The notes beneath the pieces were generated by a model. The model was given only the letters and a program-made list of their open reading frames with translations, was not told the origin of the DNA and ran no database searches. A program made the translations under genes and the position numbers. From Varanus komodoensis (taxonomy: Eukaryota > Chordata > Lepidosauria > Squamata > Varanidae): 64,000 nucleotides of DNA. The stretch covers positions 11,822,196 through 11,886,195 of the forward strand of contig NW_025336479.1 of NCBI RefSeq assembly GCF_004798865.1, read 5' to 3'. Positions 23,138 through 32,949 of this stretch are shown in pieces (the stretch's first letter is position 1; the number at the start of each line of letters is the position of its first letter).

Positions 23138-23251
23138 CATCTCGCACAACTGGTGTGCTTTAAAGTATATGACTCAAGCCACTTTCCATGTAAGGAGCGA
23201 TGTGAAACCAGTTGTGGCTGTAACAGGTGGATATGTGATGGGGACAAGGGG
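23138..23251 (+). other. Candidate cassette exon, cysteine-rich
   Basis: The acceptor 'gtgatttctttgcag' ends at 23137. A donor follows 'aagggg' with GTGAGT starting at 23252. The 114 bases are open in phase 0 and encode 38 residues with cysteines at 7, 18, 22, 26, 28 and 33, ending 'CNRWICDGDKG'. The end recalls the W-x-C-D-G-D core of LDL-receptor class A repeats, but the earlier cysteine spacing does not fit. A second, stronger donor (AAG|GTGAGT) at 23390/23391 would give a 253-base exon. No neighbouring exon was found, so it may be fortuitous. Confidence 0.18.
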
Positions 23252-23423
23252 GTGAGTAGTCCTGGAAGCCCAGACCCTGTGGGAGAAGGTAGGAAGTGGA
23301 AGAAAGGAGGGGTCATCAAAGCAAGGGGCCGGGCTGAGAGGTTGTCTGCTCGGTTCTGTCGCTCTGAGCGTGCTCAGCCCCGTCTGCAAGGTGAGTCGGG
23401 ATCCCCTGGCGACAGGCAGCCAG

Positions 23424-23500
23424 GAGCTAATTAATGCTCATTAATCTACATGGCTCCTGCAGGGACCTGTCCTGGGAGCACTTCGTCAATGTTTACAGCT
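23424..23500. promoter_or_regulatory. Candidate enhancer-like block
   Basis: It contains 'gagctaattaatgctcatta' and 'tcaatgtttacagc', that is two homeodomain cores and a forkhead-type TGTTTAC. It is bracketed by 'aggagc' and 'ggctcct'. Repeat-free; regulatory role is inferred from motif density only. Confidence 0.28.
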
Positions 23501-23688
23501 TGGCTTTACAGCCTTCAGTCAATGACCCTCCAAGTAGCACACGTGAGAGCAGAATGAAATGTGCACCCCTCCTGATGATTTGGGCGTAGGGGCTCTATCC
23601 CAGCTCTGCACAGCCGTGGGTCCAGAAACCAAGGCCTGGCCCTGTCACCAGGCGGAATGGAGCATCTCTCTCACGCTAGCAGAGTTGT

Positions 23689-23727
23689 TGACGTCACGGA
23701 AAGGCAGCAAATAAGTTACTATAAAAG
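23689..23727 (+). promoter_or_regulatory. CRE and TATA-box pair, candidate promoter
   Basis: A full palindromic cAMP-response element TGACGTCA (23689-23696) lies 23 bases upstream of a TATA box, TATAAAAG (23720-23727). This spacing is like that of cAMP-responsive promoters and would place a start near 23750. Downstream, a frame from 23760 begins 'MEEDTRAGFCLRCQ' and is unrecognised. There is no CpG island here. The motifs could co-occur by chance. Confidence 0.25.
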
Positions 23728-24195
23728 TGGTTCATCTGTTTTTAGTGTATTTTTACTGTATGGAGGAAGACACGCGCGCAGGTTTCTGTCTCAGGTGCCA
23801 AAAGAACTCGGCTGACACTGGCGACTGTGCACCTTGCAGGGGTGCCATCGACTGCTTCCTCTTGCGCAGTGAAATGTCTCTGGCCACCCTTGCTCACTCG
23901 TGCTGCTTCGTGGCACCGGAGCACAGGAAGAGCGGGGCGTAGCGCCTGGCTCTTGGGTGGCCCTTGGTGAGAACGGCGGGCCAGCTCCCCAAGCCCTACC
24001 TCCCTTTTCAGAAAAGGCTGCTGGCAAATCCTGTAGACACAGCCACTGTTAGCCTACCACTTGGCTGCTGAGGATGCCAACCGTTTCTGCTCAGGAGACG
24101 GGTGGATTTGGTCTTGGAGTCTCCAGTTGCAAATCCCTCAGCCAGGCTGAGAGGGACCCCTAATCAGCATTGTGGTGCTCTGGACTGCTCACAGC
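23728..24195. other. Unique sequence, no gene supported
   Basis: Short frames only. The frame at 23760-23942 has two CxxC pairs but no recognised domain. Confidence 0.4.
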
Positions 24196-24375
24196 ACTAA
24201 GCCACAATAGGAGTTACTGGATTCTGAGCTATCATGATGTATGAACTTGGCCTCAGTCACAAATAATGGTTTACTCATCATTAACAACCCAGAAAATGAA
24301 TGCATGGATTGCTGTTAGGCTGTAAACTCTGGGTTGCTGAAGCCATGAATTGGCAGTATGTGCAAACACAGAACC
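24196..24375. repeat. Diverged MITE-like element, 'ccatgg' arms
   Basis: Arms include 'aataatggtttactcatcat' and 'ctgtaaactctgggttgctg', and the sequence ends near 'gaaccatgga'. It resembles the 14045-14143 family but is decayed. A further piece lies at about 24590-24660. Confidence 0.35.
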
Positions 24376-24887
24376 ATGGATTGTTCTGGAAGCTTATGAC
24401 GTGGCAGGCAAGGATGGTGTTAAAAAAAAAACCCCAGCCACTCTAATACTAATACTAATTATTAATGCTAATACTACATTACCACAAAGGCATTTGATAT
24501 ACAAAGAGAGGATGGCTGAAGGAGGAGAGAAACAAACAACCCAGGAAGTGAGAAAACAAAGCATTGTTCGTCTGATCATCTGCCAGACAAACCATGTGTG
24601 TTTTGTCCATGGGTTAGCGTTATGTGTGAATCAAACCCATGTGTCAAAAGGTTACAAACTGTGTTTCAACCTTCCTTTTTCCTGCTCCATCAGGAATATC
24701 CGTGCTTCTAGGGCAAAAGAGAGCTGGCATGAATCAGACCAGTATCCCTTCCCTCCCTCCACTCCTGCGGTACCACGGCAGCAGGAAGTGAATCGTGTGG
24801 CTTTGATGGAAACTTGATTAGGACCTTTTCCAAACACTCCAAGCCCCTGACCAAATTAAACTGGAACTCTTCTCCCCAGCTTGGCTC
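24376..24887. other. Unique sequence, no gene supported
   Basis: A 155-codon frame (24350-24817) partly overlaps the MITE-like element and lacks any recognised domain. I treat it as chance. Confidence 0.4.
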
Positions 24888-24960
24888 CAACCAATTATTG
24901 CCGTAATCACGTCTGCGCCCAGTTATCCTATCAATTAGCTGCTGCTTTAGCAGAGAAGAG
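24888..24960. promoter_or_regulatory. Candidate enhancer-like block
   Basis: 'ccaaccaattattgccgtaa' and 'ctatcaattagctgctg' supply CCAAT-, TAAT- and homeodomain-type cores in 70 repeat-free bases. Function is inferred from motifs only. Confidence 0.25.
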
Positions 24961-25507
24961 GGTGGGAGCTATGGGTAGGAAGATTGCTGAGGAATAGAAA
25001 GTGATAGATTGGAAGGCAGATGGGAAAATTAGGAAGAGAGGGGAAGAAAATGCAAAAGTATTTGTGAATGAAGAAGAGTGATCTGTGTTCCCTTGGAATT
25101 AGCTTTTGCATTGGTCTTATAACTGCTGTCCTGGCTCAGATATAGTGGCTCCTGGGGTGGGGGTAGGTCTTTATATAAAAAATCCAGAGCACCAGGATAC
25201 ATCTGTCTTGCTGGAACGTATCCACAGAGAGCTGCATTAGGCATGCCAGCTCCCTGGTCAGGCTTCTAGCTAGAAAACGACACAGAGGGGCACTGAGAAA
25301 AAGGGCCCTCCTGCATGGCATTGGTTATTGAAATATGAGAAACACATTGGCCAGCCTAAACCTTTCAGAAGTCCACAGGGCTAGCGAGACAATTAACTTT
25401 GTCTGGCCCAGCTACTGCTCAAAGTGCTGGATATAAGCTTTTGGATTAGACAGCGTTCTTCTTGGGGCAAATATAAAACAAGATGGCTGATTACAAAAAA
25501 GACAAGT
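24961..25507. other. Unique sequence, no gene seen
   Basis: Nothing recognisable beyond short chance frames. Confidence 0.45.
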
Positions 25508-25957
25508 AGGGGGAGGCATGACGGAGGGGTACGGCATTCTGCATGGTGCAGAGGAAGTAGAGGGAGAGACTTTTTTGTCCCTCTGCCATACTGCTAGAGC
25601 CCAAGGGGGCTGTCCCATGAAGCCGACGGATGGGAGACTCAGGAGAGATACAAGGAAGCACTTCACACAGTACACAGTTGAAAATATGGAATTTGCTACT
25701 GCACGATGGCGTGACGGTCTTTCAACCTGCAAGGGAGACTTGAAAAATGAACGAAAGACAGTGGCTACCAGGCATGGTGGCTGCATGCTGCCTCCAGCAG
25801 AAGAGCCAGCGTGCCTCTGCATGCCAGTTGCTGGGACAAGGGAAGGTGCTACTGGACACTTTGCCACGGGTTTCCCACAAGCAGCTGTGTGACCGGCCAG
25901 CTGGACTGATGGCCCTTTGGTCAGACCTGCCAAGGCTCTTCTTAGGGTCTTATGCCA
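25508..25957 (+). mobile_element. CR1-clade LINE 3' end
   Basis: A 450-base match to the CR1 3' end common in squamates. It has 'ggcatgacggaggggta', 'gcattctgcatggtgcagag', 'gagatacaaggaagcac', 'ggcatggtggctgcatgctg' and the terminal 'gccaaggctcttcttaggg'. The terminal repeat units end at about 25957. No intact ORF remains. Confidence 0.75.
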
Positions 25958-26025
25958 CTTTCCCAAGTCAAGGATGGTGCCTTGAGCTAGCGTGCCTCTC
26001 CCCAAGCTACTGCCCTCTAGCTGTG

Positions 26026-26082
26026 CTGGACTACATCTCCCATCATCCCTGGCATGTATTGGCCCTGATGACTGGGAAATGG
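26026..26082. repeat. Half of a palindromic MITE-like element
   Basis: 'ggactacatctcccatcatc' followed by a decayed centre. Left arm of the 63370-63503 family. Confidence 0.45.
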
Positions 26083-26186
26083 TGTGAATTGCTGTCTGAC
26101 CAATCTGGGAAGCACCAGGGTGGGTAAGGCTAAACCATTGTCTCCCCTAAAACAAATGTGTAGGTTTGCCCAAACTGAGCTTAAAG

Positions 26187-26312
26187 GTGCAATCCTATAT
26201 ATATTTAGACAGGAAAAAGACCGATAAATCCCAGCATGCCCCAGCTAGACAGCCCATGACTCCCAGAATGCCCCAGGCTTTTTTTCTGTCTAGGCATGGA
26301 AAGGATTATATC
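26187..26312. repeat. MITE-like element, 'cctatgcatgtttagacag' family
   Basis: The left end 'gcaatcctatatatatttag' plus 'acaggaaaaag' is mirrored by 'ctttttttctgtctaggcat' plus 'ggaaaggatt'. The centre has repeated 'cccagcatgcccc' blocks. Length is about 126 bases. Other copies lie at 27262, 29830, 36503 and 51497. Confidence 0.6.
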
Positions 26313-26834
26313 CTAAATTAATCAGATTACAAACACAAGCCCTTCCACATCAAGCACAAAACATTTTTATAATGTAGACACGGGACAGGGAGAATCAAGA
26401 TAAAGATTTGCTTTTCCCCAAACCTTCTGCCTTTCATTTTATATATTTTTTAAACTTTCAGTGCCTATGCATAAAGAGCTCTTGAATGCTCACCCTCTGC
26501 CTTTTTTGAGCTTTAAAAGGTATCCTTCATGTGCTCTGTACATTTTTATTTCAAGAGACCAATATAGCTTCACCACTAAGACTGTGATCTATGGAGCATG
26601 CTTTTAAATATATATATACTTTGATTTCCTCCGAAAGCTAAGTAGATACTGACAGAATTGATTACAATCTCAGGTTTTACGGAACATTCCTTTTAAAAAA
26701 GATCAAAAGAAAGTTTCCCCTCCTCTGAAAAATGCTCAGCTACACATAGGGAGAAATCTATTTCTACAAGGGGAGTGCTAATTTCCTTTCATACATGCCC
26801 CCCTCCCCAGTTACAAACCCGTTCAAGATACTAA
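26313..26834. other. AT-rich unique sequence, no gene seen
   Basis: Nothing recognisable; low-complexity A/T runs around 26420-26620. Confidence 0.45.
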
Positions 26835-26925
26835 AGCTACAACTCTCCGCATTCCCGACGACTGGCCGTGCTGGCTGGCACTGATACAGCCCAGCACCTC
26901 TGGACAGTGTCAGGTTAGGGAGGGC
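26835..26925. repeat. Diverged palindromic MITE-like element
   Basis: 'aaagctacaactctccgcat' followed by 'gctggctggc', then 'gtgtcaggttagggagggct'. Family of 63370-63503, with the centre partly lost. Confidence 0.4.
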
Positions 26926-27261
26926 TGTTCTGAACAGCTGGAGGGCTGCTGGTATTCATTACCGCCACTCGTCCAGGTTATCCAGCCCAAGAAAAACATT
27001 CCAGAAGCACGCTGCTGCCACCATGACCACCCCAGTAGCTTGCACAGCCATTGCCTATTGGCTGGGAGGGGACACTCCATCCCCAAGCAGTACTTCAGTC
27101 CATAGCTGAGATGTTCCTCATTTCCACAATGGAGCTGTTCAAAGGCAGGCAAAGGAAAGGGGGACAGGGGGGAATGCTGAAGTGGTGAGAAGTATGGCTG
27201 CCGCTAGCAGTGGCATCAATGCTTTGGAATCCCTGCTCTCCCAGAATCCTGATGCCATGAG

Positions 27262-27353
27262 CCTATGCATATTTAGGCAGAAAAACGTGCTAGAAGTCCC
27301 AGCATGGCTGGCCTGGGGAATGCTAGTTGTATGACTTTTTTCTGTGTGATAGA
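27262..27353. repeat. MITE-like element, second palindromic family
   Basis: 'tatgcatatttaggcagaaa' is mirrored by 'tgacttttttctgtgtgat'. The inner arms 'agaagtcccagcatgg' and 'gggaatgctagttgtatg' pair. Same family as 26187-26312. Confidence 0.55.
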
Positions 27354-28915
27354 GCTCCGTATGGGGTCCCCTTTCCTCGCACTGAAATTGAGCCACCTTA
27401 CAGGTACATGGGCTCCTTTCCAAGCTCATCGTATTACACACATGCACACGGAGAGAGCAGCACTTGTGATAACCTGGTACCTCCCGAAATATTTTGGATT
27501 GCAACACTCTTCACCCCCAGCCAGCATGGCCAATGCTCAGGGATGATGAGCCCAAATTTCTGGAGTCCAAGCAGGAAAAGACAACTATTTCCTCATGGAT
27601 GTGAACTGATTTGAGTTCCAAAGAATGAAAATCCACAATCAGATTCTGGAACAATGGCTAAAAGTTGAGAATGGGGTCTCTCTGTGAAGGCACCTGCAAG
27701 AAGCTGTATTATGGGGTTGGCCAAAGAGGTGGTGGGGCCGGTGTTGCCTCCGGAAAAGGTGTAATCCTATGAATATTAAGCAGGGCAGCCCAGCAAATGT
27801 GGCTCCTCATCTCATTCCCTAGATGATAGGCTCCATTCTTTATTGGCCTCACACAGAATTGCCTCTTTACTCTGCCTCACAATAAATAGGAACCCAACCC
27901 ATCACCTGGGATATCAGAGAGCCAACTATAGACCTTCCTATGTCAAGAAGGCTAGAAACAGCTTGAGATGGAAGTTGACTTTGAAGAACACTTACCATCT
28001 TAATGTTTCAAAGTTGTTTAATGTAGCATGAGACTCTCTTAGATCGTTACTGGATCAGTTGATGTTTATGGGAAGAAGACCTACAGTTTTGGCTCCTCTT
28101 TTCCTTGAAATTCTTATTTTGATCCTTTTCTATAATTCAAGGCCAAGTGTGATAAGAAGGTAGATTGGGATCTCCTAGGAGATCTCTGGGTACTTTTCAG
28201 TAGATCAGCAAGAATAGTCCAATAGCAACAATTAAAAGGCTTCCCAACCCCCCCGAATTAGGCTTGCATTTCCCTCAAGTTTTCTGTTTGGGCTGGATTG
28301 TTATCGTGGGTTGGGCACATGCTCAGAGGTACCCTGTCTTTAATTCTCACTCTTTGCACACCGTTCTGAACCACAGATTTACAGCTGGCTCTGGCTGGGA
28401 GACTTCAGGATTCTAAGGAAACAGAACTAGATCCTGCAAACATCAATTCAGTCTAGGGAACCCATTGCAACACCTGTCTCCTTTTGTTTGAACAAGACCT
28501 CTTCTCTCAGGATATCCCAAGGCAAGCCAAGAGGTGAACACCCGCCCGCCCCAGCTTCAGCACTTCCGCTTGACATTGGCCGCACCAATAAGCTGCAGTC
28601 CGATGATGCTTTGGATTCCACCAGGGCAGTTTCAATGCAGCTGAACCAGGTGCGTTTTGAAACTCAATACTGCTGCTAGGCAAGTGGCAATTTTAAATTT
28701 GCATGCATGATAATCAACACATGGAAATGAGCAATGGTATGATTCTTTTTTCTTCTTGGAGCCACAGCAACCTTAACAAATTATCCTTTGGCAGGAAATA
28801 ACCATTTGCTTGCCTGAAGAGGCACACATGGAGCATAGAATAGGCACAGACAACTAGACTATTTTTATTTAAAATGATATTTAGACTGCCTTCAAGGCCG
28901 GAAAGTCCACAGCAT
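27354..28915. other. Unique sequence, no gene supported
   Basis: A block at about 28160-28220 with 'gggatctcctaggagatctc' resembles the 3771-3868 family. A CAG|GTGCGT donor-like site near 28649 ends an unremarkable 54-codon stretch. Confidence 0.35.
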
Positions 28916-29032
28916 GGATGGGGACCCTGTGACCCTCCTGATGCTGTTGGACTCCAACTCATCACCCACTTAGCCATGCTGAGGCTGATAGGCGTTACAG
29001 TCCACCAATATTTGGAGAACAACTCAGGTTGT
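28916..29032. repeat. Palindromic MITE-like element
   Basis: 'atgctgttggactccaactc' is mirrored by 'gcgttacagtccaccaatat', with the centre 'ttagccatgctgaggctgat'. About 117 bases. Confidence 0.55.
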
Positions 29033-29369
29033 GTTATGGTAATTTGTGGGTCGTACGGTTTGCCAACAGGAAAGCTGCATACATACAATTTTAAAAGCAC
29101 ATCTGAGCCTCTCTTGCAGTCTGGGTACACATGTGTGCATATTATTAATATGAAATTAAAACGGTAAATATCAGACAAAATGTTATGGAAGCCTTATTAA
29201 GTACAATGTACAGCCTTAGCAACATAGATGCTATAGCAACATAGTGACAACAGGATAAAATGCAAATATAAATACATAAATATAAAATTAGTGTTATAAG
29301 TGGAAAAGGTCAACCTCAATTCACTGGAAATTGAATCGATGATTGTAAAACAGCTTTCACTAACACAGC

Positions 29370-29455
29370 AACTTCCAAACGTTTTGAACTACAGATCCCA
29401 TCGGTCGCAGCCAGCATGGCCTATTTTGGGAATTGTACTCTCCAAGGCACAAGGT
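29370..29455. repeat. Palindromic MITE-like element, diverged
   Basis: 'aaacgttttgaactacagat' is mirrored by 'gggaattgtactctccaagg', with the centre 'gcagccagcatggcc'. Confidence 0.5.
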
Positions 29456-29829
29456 TGAGGAAAGCTCCTGTAGTGCATCCTGATGCCGCCAAAGCCAATC
29501 CGCTGGACACCAACTGTTGCCACTTCCGCACAAAGAAGAGGGCAATGGGGAAGAACGGGTCCTGTCCTCAGAATCTGAGAGTGGTAGAGAGACTGAGACG
29601 CAGGCGGGTTGATCGTTAAAGATGGGAAACCCAGAGCATGGGGAGCCCCGGTTCACATGCAGGAGCAGGGCTTCATGGGACTCAGCCACTGGGATGCATG
29701 CTTTGGCTCAGCCTTACTTCCATGCAGTGATGGAAGCCGCTCTCTGGGGTAGATTGAAACACAGAGATGTTGTCGATGGCCTGCAAAAGTGGATACTGAG
29801 AGCACTTGAGAGTTGCAGAGAGGCTTAGG

Positions 29830-29960
29830 GCACAATCCCACACGTGTTAAACAGAGCAACGTCCTACTACTCTCAGCATTCCTCAGTGAGCCCCGCATGG
29901 CTGGCTCAGGCCTGCTGTGAACTGTAGGACTTCTGTCTGTCTGAACAGGTTTGCACCTTT
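29830..29960. repeat. MITE-like element, second palindromic family
   Basis: 'aacgtcctactactctcagc' is mirrored by 'tgaactgtaggacttctgtc', with the centre 'gccccgcatggctggc'. Same family as 26187-26312. Confidence 0.5.
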
Positions 29961-30278
29961 ACATCTGAAGCCTGGGAGGACAAACACCCACCTGCCATTC
30001 AATGGACTGAAGATCATACTGCTGTTGCGACAATGGAGCAACTCTCCCACAGCGGTCAATCTTCTGTGGACACCTCTTTAGCTATATGGACTGTCTCTAT
30101 GCATGTATATCCATGAAATGGAAGTATTAAAACTTTTCCCCCTGCTTTTTCTTTCTTTCTTGAATTAAGCATGTCAATACTTATTGCTTTGGATCAGTTC
30201 TATACGTTCATTCTTTCTTTCTTTTTCTCTCTTTTGTTATCTCACCCCTTTTAGTTACTGTCGCAGCAGCATCTTAAA

Positions 30279-30350
30279 AATTATTTATTACATTTTTATA
30301 TACCCAATAACTGAAGCTTTCTGGGCAGTTCACAACAATTTAAAACATGA
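30279..30350 (-). mobile_element. L2-type 3' tail
   Basis: The plus strand reads 'ttatttattacatttttata', then 'tctgggcagttcacaac', the inverse of an L2-type tail. About 70 bases only. Confidence 0.5.
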
Positions 30351-31794
30351 ACTAGGGCAGAGCCTATGATGGTCCAAGAAAGGGTTTTTGAGGAAAGTAT
30401 GGAAGGAAATCCATTTGGCAATTACTAGTATCTAGTGCTCTCGGTAATAACAAGGAAAAGAGAATGTGTTAAACCAGCAAGGTTCTACATTCAGACAATT
30501 TATCATACAGAATTGGCAAGTGTCCCAAATCTGGACAGACCTGGTTCCAGCTGGCCTTCTTCTATCTTCTAAAGATCCTGAATCTCAGAAGGAAAAGCAG
30601 TCTTGATTTATCAAGATACCAAGTTGTTCAAATAGAGGGTGCCAGCTTAACAGATACCCTTTCCATGACTAGCAGAACCTCTCTGTCCTGGGGGATTGAT
30701 GTTGTTCAAAAAATCCAGTCGATACCTGCTCTGCTTGTGTGCATGAGAAGTCTTGCAAAGCCTGAGACACAGGGCCAGCCCCACTTTTAAGGAGGACAGG
30801 GAAGAGCCCTTTGACGTGCCCCCTTTTGGTTAGTGGGCCCAGAGAACAGCAGTGTTTGAGGAATCTGGTTTGGGAGTGGGAATCCACCGGATTTTTGCAG
30901 ATCGGCATCCCAGCATCCAGCCCACTCTCTCTTGCCCTGCACTGGACTTGTACCACGAATTCGCATGGGCCTCCAGCAAGAAGCAAGCCTGCAGAGCTAA
31001 CTTGGGCACATGCTGCCCCCACGCCCCCTGTGCAAGCAGAGATCTGCTTCCATACATGTGACTTGCGAGCTCTGTGTACTCTGTGCAAGAATAATTCAGC
31101 ACAAAGAAGGGGTCCACTGGCATTTCTGAGCATTCACGGCCTTGATCTCAGCTTGGTTTGCTTCCTAAGTCAAGGGCAAGCACAGGAAAGAAATCTGGTG
31201 AGTGCAAGAGAGGCGGATTCTAGCTGGATCTTCGTATCTCTACCAGGGAGATTTCTCTGGCAGCCACAGATATCCATTTAAAGTGCTGGATTCAGTGGTG
31301 CTCTTAACTTTGGGCAGAGCAATCCTACAGCCCCTAGGCAGCATCTAGAGGGCCACAGGATTTTTTAGAGTTCCAGTGCAGTACTGGAAAACAGCTCCAA
31401 CATAGGACTGGGACTCAGCCTTTGGGCACCCCGCACCCCAGCAGATGGTATGGAAAGAACCATGCTGCTTGCTGACTTGAGGTCCTAAAAGCAACATGGA
31501 GAAGGGGTGTGAGGGAGGAGAGGAGACTGGTAGCACCAAGATAAGAGTTGTCTTGGCGGTCCCCCAAGTACTGCAGTAAGATGGCCAAAATTGGCCATCG
31601 AGACGCTTTGCAGACCTGGAGAAGTGCCGCCTCTGTGCTCTTCCTGCTCTGCACAGACACTCATAATTCTCTGATTCAGACAGCCACAGACATCTTCAGT
31701 GGACTGCACCTGAAAGTCCTGAACAGTTTCTGTCTATGTTATTGGGAAGAGCATCTCCCCATTCTTAGCTATCTATCCATCTATCCAGGCATTA
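30351..31794. other. Unique sequence, no gene supported
   Basis: Overlapping frames of 154-156 codons on opposite strands (30669-31133 and 30811-31281) have no recognised domains. A GTGAGT site near 31198 follows no recognisable exon. Confidence 0.4.
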
Positions 31795-32140
31795 AGATCC
31801 CACTGACACCCTCAAATGAGGCAAGGAGGGTACCTGCAAAAAAGAGGGCCTTTTCCCTGGTCGCACTCCATACACAGAACGCTTTCCCCAGAGAGAATCA
31901 CCCGGTACCTACATTGTTGTCTTCCTAATGCCAGGTGAAAACCTTTTTATTTTGTTGGACATGTTTTAGTACAATAGTCTGCTTTACTGCAGCCTTTCCT
32001 GTTGTAATTATTTTGTCCTTTGCTACTAATTTTATCTTGCCTTTATTTTCCAGTTTTTTCTGTTAATGTTTATACTGTTTGTTTGTAAATGTTGTACGCC
32101 ACCCAGGGAAATTTGATTATTGACTGATTTAATTATTAAA
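31795..32140 (+). mobile_element. L2-clade LINE C-terminus and 3' UTR
   Basis: Translation gives 'RVPAKKRAFSLVALHTQNAF', the conserved C-terminal block of squamate L2 ORF2 (compare 'RRAFSVVAPxLWN'). A 3' UTR follows, ending 'tgtacgccacccaggg' with an ATTA-rich tail. It is 5'-truncated and has an in-frame stop soon after. Confidence 0.7.
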
Positions 32141-32413
32141 AGCGCAGTAAATAACAAACAGCAGCAGCAGCTGCGCTGGTCTGAGCAGTGCTCTATGTGC
32201 TGTCACCATCTGAATTTCCCAGAGTGCCCCAATCTACTGCCACTCTGGGACATTGTGGAAAATTCAAATGATGGGCCAAGGCCAGAATTCTTTCTTGGAG
32301 GCAGCTGAGGACAGGTGTCAATGATGGGGCCTGCCATGGCAGAGGTGCCCCAGTATCTGCCAAATGCAGATACTGGCACTGCTGACAAGAACTGCAGAAG
32401 ACGGGGAGTGGGC

Positions 32414-32654
32414 TATTTATTTTTATTTTATTTATATTGCAATTTATATCCTGCCTTTTTCCTACAAAGGGCTCAAGGCAGCTTACATCTCCTCCTCCAT
32501 CTTATCCCGACAACAACAACCCTGTGAGGTAGGTTGGGCTGAGAGTCTGTGACTGGCCCAAAGTCACCCAGTTGGCTCCATGGCTGAGTGGGGACTCGAA
32601 CCCAGATCCTCAGAGTCCCAGTCCCACGCTCTTAACCACTACACCACACTGGCT
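32414..32654 (-). repeat. tRNA-derived SINE with L2-like tail
   Basis: On the minus strand: head 'agccagtgtggtgtagtgg', a B-box region 'gggttcgagtccccactc', 'tgggtgactttgggcc', and a tail 'ggcaggatataaattg' followed by an A/T-rich end. It is well preserved and very close in sequence to 36731-36978, so both belong to one young subfamily. Confidence 0.85.
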
Positions 32655-32770
32655 AGGGTTCAAGCCTACTAGTGAAACAGTCCAAATCAACAAGGAAAAA
32701 CATAAAATTAAGAGGAATGGGCCATGGGTTCAAAGGCCATTTGTAGACTGATGGAGATGTGGTGATAGGA

Positions 32771-32949
32771 GAGTGGGGAGGAGTCTGGCTGCAGGGCAGA
32801 ATGCATGTTTTGCGTGGAGAAGGCCCCAGGTTGCACCCGCAGTACCTCCAGGCAGAGCCTCCTTCCTGGGACCCTGATAGCTGCTGCCGGCCAGAACTGG
32901 CAGGGCTAAGCTGGAGGAGCCAAGGCCCGGCTTGGTATAAGCAGCTCCC
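32771..32949 (+). repeat. tRNA-derived SINE, second type
   Basis: 'aggccccaggttgcaccc' is a B-box-like block. It is followed by 'ccaggcagagcctcc', 'gggaccctgatagctgctgc' and the end 'cggcttggtataagcagct'. This is the same type as 8643-8918 and differs from the L2-tailed family. Confidence 0.6.

Noticed and set aside
30669-31281. Opposed frames of 154 and 156 codons
   Set aside because: Mutually overlapping on both strands with no recognisable protein features or convincing splice sites.
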